The notes beneath the pieces are model-generated. The model worked only from the letters and a program-made list of their open reading frames with translations, was not told the DNA's origin and searched no databases. Below, in pieces: positions 25,260 through 34,690 of a DNA stretch of 64,000 nt. The stretch is from Euonymus europaeus. Taxonomy: Eukaryota; Streptophyta; Magnoliopsida; Celastrales; Celastraceae. The stretch spans positions 2,361,001 through 2,425,000 of the forward strand of contig OY756957.1 in NCBI GenBank assembly GCA_963580455.1. Direction: 5' to 3'. Within the stretch, counting starts at the first letter, position 1. Each line of letters opens with the position of its first letter. The position numbers and the translations under genes were made by a program.

Positions 25260-26862
25260 TAATTTTAGAGGCAGCAAATGCAATGCTTCTACGAGTTAAA
25301 GCTTTTCAAAAAATTTAATTGCATGTGACATTTATTATATAAAAAGTCAAATTACATATTTATATTCATGCAAATTATTAAAACATGTTTTTTTAGTATA
25401 AATCATATCAATAAAACACGGAATGGGATGAACTAAAATGACTTTAACGTCAAATTATTTCTATTTTGAATCTCAACCATTTAGGTGGAGGTCCTAATTT
25501 ATATTGTGTATTTATTGTAATTACTTGGATAGCTGAGATTAAAAATGAGAATAATTTCATAGTAAAATCATTTCAACCCCAATCATCCCGCAAAACACAA
25601 ATCTTTATATATTTTTATTTTTCCTCCATTAACAAAAACACTTCAAATATCAAGGGTCCCTCGTTCATTCGTCAAAATACATATCCCAATATAATCATAT
25701 CAGTAAAAATACATATTTTCAAACAAACATTGTGCAGCTCTTACTCAAACGTTATTGTTGTTTTTAATCATAAACAAAAAGAATTTGATTTGCTAGAAAG
25801 AAGAAGTGGGGCCTGAAAAGAAGAAAAGAGAGGATAAAGTCTACTGCGAGAGGGAGATCTCATTAGGCATACACAGTAGTACTATTATTACAAAATAAAA
25901 AGCTCCAGCCACCTCGGGATTGAAGCGAGCCCTTTTAAGTGTGGAACAAAGAGCATCTCCTTTAACTGATCCAGTGCAAGCAGCAAGCACATCCAAATCT
26001 ACCCAATGGTACTATTAATTGCTTTTCTTTTTTGTTCTTCTTTTCAAGCATCAATCATGTCATCGCCAAACATTAGTAGAAATCAAAATGGTGAATGATA
26101 ACCTCAATAGCTACTGCACACTGTCAAGGTAGCATGTCTTTGAACATTCTCCACTCCTCGATCCATATATTCTTGCTTTGAATATTAATCAAGTTGATTA
26201 GAAAGAAATTAAACTACGGCAACAATATTAACCGTTAAACATGGACCGGGCAAGATTACCAACGGCCGGTAGCTAGTAGCCCAGTTATAAATAGTTGTGG
26301 GTTAAAGGCTCGTGAAAAATAAGATTTATTCATATTTTATTTGGGAAAACTTTGCTTGTTTATAGTTTAAACCGAACATTTGACACGACAGCACATGAGA
26401 ACCATGAGATCGATCAGGCCAGCTAGGAAGGTTTGGTCTAGTGCAATTTAATCAATAATATATCTGATCAAAACATATCACATTGTGCGACTTCCCTCTT
26501 GTCCCCTGAATATATATATATAATATAGGAAAATATAATGGAACATGACGTGTCAGGAGGAGCAACTTTGTTTTATATAGACATGCATGCATCCATTCCC
26601 ATAGTAAATTATTGCACCAATCAGATCTAGTGTGTGTGTATATATATATATGTTGAATTTTTAATATAACTAAAGCAGAATAATAATCAAAACCAGAGTA
26701 ACATTGACAGTCATTCACAATTTAACTTTGCATCCATTATCCATACAACTTAAGAATGTCAAGAAATAACTAAAAAAAAAAACGTCTCTCTTTCTCTCTC
26801 TCCCCTTTCTCTACAGAAGGAAATGGAGGAAGAAAGAAATTAAGTTGATTACATTTAACAAG
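25260..26862. other. AT-rich spacer and IDD 3' region
   Basis: No gene seen. Contains short AT and GT microsatellites (26510-26525 and 26630-26652) and a CT-rich tract at 26783-26812. The last 100-200 bp before 26863 is likely 3'-UTR of the IDD gene on the minus strand. Confidence 0.45.
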
Positions 26863-29213
26863 CTAATGCCAAAGTGTTTGGTTTTGATTCTGCTGTTGTT
26901 CACGTGTAGAAGAAGAGTTTATGCGATCGAGATTAACCATATTGAGAAACTCACTGTGAGAGAATGCTTTTAGACCCAAGAAATCTCTGGTCAAACTATC
27001 ATCACTTCTGCCTAGTTGAGATTCTGCTGATTTTGAAGGAGTACTGCTACTTTCCTGAAAGTTGCTATTGTTTGATCTTTTTTCATTCAACATTGCAATG
27101 AAAGCCTGACCAAAAGATGGTGACACATCAAACCCAGAAGACAAAGAAGTCATCATATCATGGAGAAACGAAGAAGAAGGGGCTGCAGTAGTGTCTGCAG
27201 TTGCTTGTTCCATGAAACCAGAGACAGCTTTATTTGGGACAAACCCACTTTCACATGAGGACAAACCCAGACCACCAGCTGTAGACGTGCCTGCTGATGA
27301 TGTGGCACTGAAACCAGGGGTTGTTTCAGACATGTGAACTTGGTGGGGCCTATAGACTGCTGCTGCTGCAGGTGATGGAGAAGGTTTGCTGCCGCTCATA
27401 GTCACACCCATTTGAGCTGCTTTTTGCAGCAATGCAGTAGCAGACATGTGTGGGAAAGAAGTTGGTGTTTGAAAGTGAGGGCGTGTATGATTAGGGTTTG
27501 GGTTCTGGTTAGGGTTTGCTTGGTGTCCAAATGACTGGAGATCTAAAGTGTTTGATGAAAACAATGGCGAAGAAAGACTAGTCTGTGAGGGGCTTGGGGC
27601 AGCAGAAGCTTCTACAGCTAACCATGGTGGGATGTTATGATGATTTGGTTTTTGATTGAACAGATGGTTGTATTCTGCTTCTCTTTTGATCGGTGATGCT
27701 TGGAGAACATGACCACCATGGGTGTTTAGTTGATGCAAATTGATTAATTGGGACCCTGATATGCCTGCAGGTTGTTGTAGTTGGTTTGTGATTTCTCTTG
27801 CACTCTCTTCTGCTAAAGCATCACAGAAAGCTCTGTGAGTGATGAAACTGTCCCTCCTGTAAACATAAAACAGTCAAAGAGAGACAAATAAAAATGAAAC
27901 AGAAGAGTTTAGTAACTCTCTATCACTCCATTGACACCTTTCTGTACATGCAAGTAACCATTAAATTAATTAATTGGGTGACTAATACAGCTGGTTACAA
28001 ACCCAGATGAGGGGATTTGTCAGAAAAGATGAACAAGAATCCAAAGAAAAACTCTGAATAAATAGTTCAATTCTGTAAACTATAATTAATGTGAAGCTTT
28101 GGTTATTCTGCTAACACTTATACTGTTGAATATGAAATGAAATTAAACAAGCGTGAAAGAAAGTTGAACTATGACTGAACTCTGAATTTCTGATGACTTG
28201 AGTACTTATTAATATTACCTTGAGAAAAGGGTGCCACAATCACATCTATACTCTCTTGTGCCACAAATCTTGGAGTGGGCTTTCCAATCTGATTGAACAG
28301 CATATTTCTTTGAGCACTTTTCACACTTCCATTTCTTCTCACCATGCTTTCTGCAAAAGTGCTTCTTGATTCCTGTAAGGTCTCCCAGGGCCCTTGATGG
28401 GTTATGGTGCACACATGTTGTTTCTGGGCACAGATACACTTTCTTCCTCACCTCTTTGTTTGTTCTTTGCTTTAGCTTCCATGGCAAGTTGTGTCCTCTT
28501 CTATGAAGCTGAAGGTTCTGGTCTCTCTTAAACCCTTTGTTACAGATCTCACACACAAATCTGTTTGTTGCCAAAAGACTTTTTGGAGATAAGGCTATCA
28601 CTTCGGCATCTGGGTCTGATTCAAAACCCAACAAAAGTTAACAAAAGCATAAACTTTGGAGGAATCAAAGTGAGAAAGCTGATTAGTTGGGATTGATTTG
28701 AAATTATTAACCTGGGTTTCCTGGTAGACTTCTTTTCTTCTTTGCTGGTGGTGCTTGTGCATACCCTGAACCAATCTCAATTCTTGAACCTGAAGAAGCG
28801 CTTACTTCACCAGATGCAGAAGTCAAATTTGACATACTCTCATCCATCATAAAACTAGTGGAAGATGAACCAAACTGCAAGATTCATTGATACCATGCAT
28901 GTTAGCTTTTACATCTTTGACAGGATCTAAGTGGGGAAACCCTAATTTAGAAAAAAAGTAGTAAAAGTGGAAAATGATAAGACTAATGAAGCTGATTTCA
29001 GGGTTCTCAAAATGACCAAAAATCCAAACTTTCTATCAATTTTATCAGTACCCTTGAAGCTTAGTGAGGTACAAAGAAGAACTAGAAACAAAACCAGAAG
29101 AGAGTAATACAAATTAAATCCTTAAGTGGGTTTTAGCATAGCAAATATACCTTAAAGCCATCGGTCTCCTTCATGGTTCCAAAGCCAAACTTTGGCTGTG
29201 ATATTGAGTTCAT
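26863..29213 (-). CDS. IDD: INDETERMINATE DOMAIN (IDD) C2H2 zinc-finger transcription factor, 538 aa
   Basis: Nuclear DNA-binding regulator of the plant IDD family, whose members act in root patterning, gibberellin/DELLA signalling and metabolism. Four exons: 29213-29151, 28874-28712, 28615-28219, 27856-26863; GT-AG with phases closing on 1617 nt. The nuclear localisation signal KKKRSLPGNP precedes the ID domain, which has four fingers: CEICNKGFKRDQNLQLHRRGH, the long second finger beginning YLCPETTC, WKCEKCSKKYAVQSDWKAH, and YRCDCGTLFSRRDSFITHRAFC, split by the last intron. The two C-terminal family motifs are present, MSATALLQKAAQMG and TRDFLGLK, the latter needed for DELLA/SCR contacts in family members. 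The wording is closest to the IDD4/IDD5 clade, but I would not fix the ortholog. A CT-rich leader lies upstream. Confidence 0.93.
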
Positions 29214-30278
29214 ACCAACAAAGAAGATCCAACAAAAGCTAGCTACAAAAGTGGGTTCTATGTACAATTTAGTAAAAAATATATATTCCTATATAAAAAA
29301 AGCAAGAAGTGAAAGAGAGATGTGAATGAGAAATGATTCCTTTGAACACAGCGCTTCACTCTTTCAAAAAAATCATAAACCAGGCTTTGTACTGACGTGC
29401 ACTTTCTGTCTTTTCCTTTGTTTTCTTTCTAATACTAGATTTTTTTCAAAATAAAAAATAAAAAAATTATTGATTTGCTTTTTTTCAAATAATGGAATAT
29501 ATATATTGACCATATTTGAAGCCTCGGTTTATTCAACTTTTGTCTTGCCATGAAAAGTAGATATAAAGCAACTAAATGAAAAAGAAAGATTAAGGCTTTT
29601 GAAGCACTAAAAAACGATGGATCAACATAGAGAGAGATGCAATAATTAACAAGTTGATTAAAAAAAGCAAAATCTCTTTTACTTCTCTCTCTCTCTCCGC
29701 ACTTCCACTAGCATGATTGGTTCATTGATTGAATTCCAACAGACATGCTTCATGGGTTCATATTTAATTATATGTATCTGAATTTAATTATTTCCAACTT
29801 TAATTTAAAAGGCCAAATCAAACTTACAATTTTTTTAGAATTTTAGATTAATAATATAATTTAGGTGGAAGTAGAACTACAAAAATTATTTGTTTGATGA
29901 ATCATGAGGTGTATGCTAGCTGATGGTGTAAAAGATAAGAGGAGAGTCACAGGCGTCAGTATCACACAAAATTGTGCAAGCCAGCTCCAGCTCTTCTTTG
30001 TGGCCTAAATTATGTGCCTCTCATGACTCCTTATTTTCTGGCTTTTTACCGTGAATTCATATTCTCTACTTTTCTAATCCATTTTCCATGAAAATGATAA
30101 TAAAGTATGCTACTGTCTATTTACTTGTGTATGTCCTCGGTGGGTTTATGTTTTCCTTCAGTGTGAAAAAAGGAAATTAAGGCCAGGTTTACTGAGTATA
30201 AATCTTTCCAGTTGGGGACTAAGTTTCACTCTTCACATCATTATCCCGTTATTTGTTAGATATTTTGGGGAGAATGGG
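29214..30278. other. Spacer upstream of IDD gene
   Basis: Promoter and leader of the minus-strand IDD gene, AT-rich, with a CT repeat near 29684-29700. No coding signal. Confidence 0.45.
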
Positions 30279-30904
30279 TAGGGGTGAAAGTGGATCAAGT
30301 CAGGCTTTGTCAGGCCCTAAGCTCGCCTCTTTCATTTTAGCGAGTCTAAGCTCTATAGGGTCTCAAATAATCAAACTCAGGCTCAACTTGTTTCAAAATA
30401 TTAGGTCTAGGGTGACTCGTTTCAAAACATTACGTCCTAGGGTGACTCGTTTGGACCCTTTTTTGTCTTAACCATTAATTTGAAGAAGAATAAAAAAAAA
30501 CTATCAAATTTAAAAGCAAACGACAGGAAATATTAGGGTATAAGGCTTGGCTTTTAGTAAGTTATATTTGAAAATGGACTTGAGTAGAGATCAAAATGAG
30601 CTTGGGCAATTGGTACACACGTGTTATTTGGCCCACTCGAAAAGTTGAAGTTCAAAAATTCCAAATGAACTTGCATAAATTTATATATATACATATAGCG
30701 TCCCGCTCACATGAGGGATCCCGCACATATATATTGGTGCGGGATCCCTTTTATAACCGTCGGATTAATCCGACGGTCATATCTACTTTTTTTACCTCAA
30801 AATTTGTACCCGCAAAAACCCTCTCTTGCCCTTCTCATTCTCTGTTCGCATAACTCCTCCTCTAAGCTCTTCTCCTTCCTATTTGCACAGCCCTTCTCTT
30901 TACA

Positions 30905-31330
30905 GCCACTTCTCATTATTGTTAGATCTTCTTCTCTCTCGAGGACAAGGAACACCCATTTCTGACCCTGATTCAACCTCAAGGAACACCCATTTCAGTA
31001 TTCAACAACCCTTCTCCTCACATATAATTTTCCTTATTGTTCAATCTTTTTCTCTCTCTAGGACAAGGAACATCCATTTCCGACCCCGATTCAACCCCAA
31101 GGAACACCCATTTCAGTCTTCAACAAACCTTCTCCTCACTACTACTTCTCCTTATTGTTCGATCTTCTTCTCTCTCGAGGACAAGGAACACCTATTTTCG
31201 ACCCCGATTCAACCCCAAGGAACACCCGTTTCAGTCTTCAATACCCCTTCTCCTCACTGCTACTTCTCCTTATTGTTCGATCTTATTATTTTTCAAGGAC
31301 AAAGAACACCTATTTTCGACCCCTCAACAA
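30905..31330. repeat. 118-bp tandem repeat, nearly four units
   Basis: Lies inside the 1.85-kb element. Successive units are marked by GACAAGGAAC at 30944, 31062, 31180 and (as GACAAAGAAC) 31299, giving periods of 118, 118 and 119 bp. Because 118 is not a multiple of three, the same peptide (RTRNTHFRPRFNPKEHPFQS) appears in successive frames. That explains the overlapping open frames here and argues against coding. Confidence 0.85.
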
Positions 31331-32086
31331 CGAAAAATATTTTCTGCAAGTTTCATTATTTGTTGAATATTTTGACCATTTAAAGGATTTCTAAGTTGGA
31401 TTATACATTTGAATTAGTTGACTAATTTGAGCTTCCATGCATCTCTGAATCTCACATTATGTTGATTTCTATGGATGTGTTATAATTGTGCATTTGGATT
31501 CCACTAGCTGTTTGTAGGTAATGACATTTATAGTTATACATTCTTAATTTCTCTTTTCTTGCAATGCATAAACAGCTTTGGAAGCGATTGCAGCAAGTGC
31601 CAATTCTACATGGATATTTTGCCTTAATGCGGGAGAAACTCAGGCTCCATGATGATCGTGCCTAATTGCATCAATAAAAACCTACACTTTGAAGTGTAAT
31701 TGAAAGGCACAGAGCCATGTAATAAGTGTAATTCAAAGCCATGTAATCAGCAGCATGACCTTATTTCTCCAGCTGCACCATTGTATCTTCTCTTTTTTTT
31801 GATAAATGATATTCATTTTATCAAGTGTAATTGAATGGTACAAAGCAATTGAACATTCCCAAACCAAAAAAAGAGAAACAAAACTACCTAGCAATTGAAC
31901 ATTCGCAAACCAAAAAGGATAAAAACCAACAGCAACACATGTAATCCTCATCTATGAACTTAACCGAGGACATTGACAATCCAAACGGACAAAATGGAAA
32001 CCAAGAGAGTATTATAACCATCATCAAAAACTAAGGCAGCAGCATATCCAATAGCCTTGTATTTTAACACCAATATTCAGCGAGAA

Positions 32087-32275
32087 GATAGATCCGGTTT
32101 TGGGGTTGAATCGAAATCGCGATTCCGTGTACCCAAGCGAGATAGAGATGATAGATCCGGGTTTGGGGATGAATCGTAATCGCGATTCTTTGTACTCAAG
32201 CGAGATGAAGAAGATAGATCGGGTTTTTGGATTCAATCGGAATTGCGATTCCGTGAACTCCAAAGTGAAGTTGGA
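32087..32275. repeat. 63-bp tandem repeat, three units
   Basis: GATAGATC(C/G)GG recurs at 32087, 32150 and 32213, an exact 63-bp period. On the minus strand this reads as three 21-residue repeats (ESRFRFNPKTGSI-type) in an open frame, 32263-32024. The in-frame period is suggestive, but there is no independent sign of a gene. Confidence 0.8.
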
Positions 32276-32575
32276 AGAACATGAGGAACTGAGAAGAGCT
32301 GCACATCAAGAAGAGTTGAGATTGGGTTTGTCCAGGTCATATAGGAACTGAGAGAGTCGCTGCGCTTCGAAGAAGGAGGAGACCTGAGATGAGTTGGTCT
32401 CAAAGAAGAAGGCGAAATACCGAGATTGAACTTAAACTCTCTTTTTTTCCAAAGAAGCAAGATATGACCGTCGGATTAATCCGACGGTTGTAAGAGGGAT
32501 CCCGCACCAATATATATGTGCGGGATCCCTCATGTGAGCGGGACGCTATACATATATATATATATATATATATAT

Positions 32576-33611
32576 GAGATTTTCTCTCAGACGGACTTAT
32601 CTTACAAACCTAAAATACGGACTTCTAATTATAGTCCTTAGATTCATCTAAGGGTTGAGATGAAATGGCCTCTCTTCATCCCTAAATCGCATCTTCCTCT
32701 CTTCAATCCAGCAGCGTCTCCTCCGGTCCAGGAAAATGGCGCAGCCACATCTCCTCCAGTCCCTCTTCCTCTCTCCATATGAAATGGTCTCTCTTCATCC
32801 CTAAATTGCGTCCTCCTCTCTCCAATCCAGTAGCGTCTCCTCCAGTCCAGCAAAATCGCGCAGCCACATCTCCTTCAGTCCCTCTTCCTGTCTCCGTCAG
32901 CCACATCTCCTCCAGTCCCTCTTCCTCTCTCCGTTAGCCACATCTTTTCCAGTCGAGCATCACGTCTTCAGTTCTCCTCCATCTGCTCGGGTACTCATCT
33001 TCTACTCTGACGGACTCTTCGTCGATCGCGTTCTACTCTGTTATGGTTCTCCATCCATCGCGACCTTGTACATCGGCTCTGTTCATCAACGCGCCCCATC
33101 TTCTCTATGGTAGAGCTCTATGGGGTAGTCCAATTTTGTCATGCTTTGAATTGGGGGAAAATGGGATTTTTAGGTGTACAATTGATGAACAACTGATTGA
33201 TTTGTGCATTCCATCTCAGTATTGTTTTATGTCTTGATTCTTATCAAAGTCCCATGATTTGGGGTTGCAAGGGTGTATTGTGATTTGGAAGAGGTTCTAT
33301 TGATAAATTGCTGGAAGTTGTTCAAATTGGTTTGATCAGGAGGTCGCGGATGGGTTCGGTCTGTCTCTCGCTCCGATTTCTGGTGGGTCGCGATTTCGCG
33401 ATCTCTGGTGGCTTTGAGGATCTCTGGTGGGTGTGAGGAAGTGGGTCGCAAGAGTGAAGAAGGCGATGTATGCTCTGGTCTGTGATATGAAAATCGAAGA
33501 AGATGGGCTATGAAAATCGAAGTAGTTCTCGGCTGTTAGATGCAACGAACGGTCACAATTAAAAGTTCGTATTTTGTGTCTGTAAAATGAGTCCGTCTGA
33601 GAAAAAATCTC
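32576..33611. mobile_element. 1.04-kb inverted-repeat element abutting the first
   Basis: The left end GAGATTTTCTCTCAGACGGA (32576 onward) matches the reverse complement of the right end (GAGATTTTTTCTCAGACGGA, from 33611). The match extends imperfectly for about 70 bp, through AAAATACG(G/A)ACTT. Both ends are set in AT dinucleotide tracts, as if inserted into the AT run beside the first element. The interior (32660-32950) holds a 119-bp tandem duplication (GAAATGG at 32662 and 32781) and shorter GCCACATCTCCT(C/T)CAGTCCC repeats. No transposase. Confidence 0.7.
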
Positions 33612-33777
33612 ATATATATATTATATGTATAATTATATAGAGGCCTTACGGGTTACGAGTCGGCTTCTTTAAGCTAGCTCGAGCTCGGCACATTTGATCA
33701 AACGAGCCCATTAATAAGCCCGAATTTGCCACTTTTAAAAAATCAAATATAGACGGCCGGACTCATTTTCATCCCTA

Positions 33778-34690
33778 AAAGTGACCATGTGAGGATTAAT
33801 ATCTTAAGATTTACATGAACCAAAAGTCCATGGTTCCTCGTAAAAAAAATTATTTTATCATTACGTTCATATCACTAACACACGCACACGATCCCCACCT
33901 CATCATTCTTTATTTTTATTTGTTTATTGTTTGAAAGCAGCATCATGCCTATATTTTAGACTTAGAAAAATGTGCTTTTGTCTTCATAAATTATTGATTA
34001 AATAATTATAGTGCCAAATATGCCTATATCACCTTTTCTTTTTGCCTTATGAATTGTGAATGAACTATAGATTCACCCTCCATAGTGTTACACTACCCTC
34101 TCCTTTTCTTTTGTAAAGTTTACAAGCTATAGATTCAACATAATCATGATCCTCCTTTTTGTTTCAGACATGTGTATTCACACACACACACACGTATGCA
34201 TATATGAAACTGTGAAAGTGTTCAAGGTTTACTGTTCGGCTTATTGTCGGGCCTTTATTGGTTTTGGGCCTAAAGTGATTGTAAGTGAAAAGTAGCAAGA
34301 CTCACTCACGATTCACGAACCTGGAACAAAAATGGGCCGAGTTTTCTGGTTGGGGTCACTTCTGATTCGCTTCTTCGAATGAAGATTCCAACAGTGACTT
34401 CTGCGCTTGGCTTGAACAAAACAAAAACATAAATCTACTTATAGCGTGAGATTTGTAATGGAGGAAAACCCAAAAACTATTCCAAAGTGATTGAGGCTGA
34501 GGTTGGCGGAGGATTAAAAAATTCAGGTCAGTTTGGCGTATGAGTTGACAAATCAATCAAGGTCTTTTTTTTTGGGGGTCAGTTGTTCTGGAGTTTATTA
34601 TTTCTGGTCCTTGCACTGTTTAAATCCTCCTGATATATACGTCTGTCTTGATGTTAATGTTCTGTAGTCCTAGACTGTGTGATAGACATC
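33778..34690. other. Promoter region of the GH32 gene
   Basis: No other gene seen. Contains a short CA repeat (34181-34192) and AT-rich sequence. The frame opening at 34679 begins with GTG, not ATG. Confidence 0.45.

Larger units (their letters stand above)
30697..32547. mobile_element. 1.85-kb inverted-repeat (foldback-like) DNA transposon
   Basis: The ends are 87-bp terminal inverted repeats, 30697-30783 and 32461-32547, differing at about two positions. The sequence just outside both ends is ATACATAT (30689-30696 and 32548-32555), an apparent 8-bp target-site duplication, although the flank is AT-rich. Each terminal repeat contains its own palindromes: GGGATCCCGCAC paired with GGTGCGGGATCCC, and CCGTCGGATTAATCCGACGG. 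The interior has two different tandem arrays and no transposase frame, so the element is non-autonomous. Class is uncertain: 8 bp suggests hAT, while long repeats suggest a Mutator-type or foldback element. Confidence 0.8.
30279..33777. mobile_element. Possible outer repeat enclosing two inserted elements
   Basis: The left edge reads TAGGGGTGAAAGTGGATCAAG (30279 onward) and the right edge, reverse-complemented from 33777, reads TAGGGATGAAAATGAGTCCGG. This is a plausible degenerate terminal inverted repeat. Both flanks carry the GAGCTCG/TCAAACGAGCC/GACTCGT vocabulary of a common plant repeat type. No target-site duplication is visible, so the outer boundaries are tentative. Confidence 0.35.

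Noticed and set aside
30826..31394. Three overlapping open frames of 79-185 codons with repeated RTRNTHFRPRFNPKEHPF-type peptides
   Set aside because: They are the three frames of a 118-bp tandem repeat whose period is not a multiple of three, inside a transposon.
34679..34690. Earlier start for the GH32 protein (MIDIMGLSK)
   Set aside because: The first codon is GTG; the ATG at 34691 begins a normal signal peptide.
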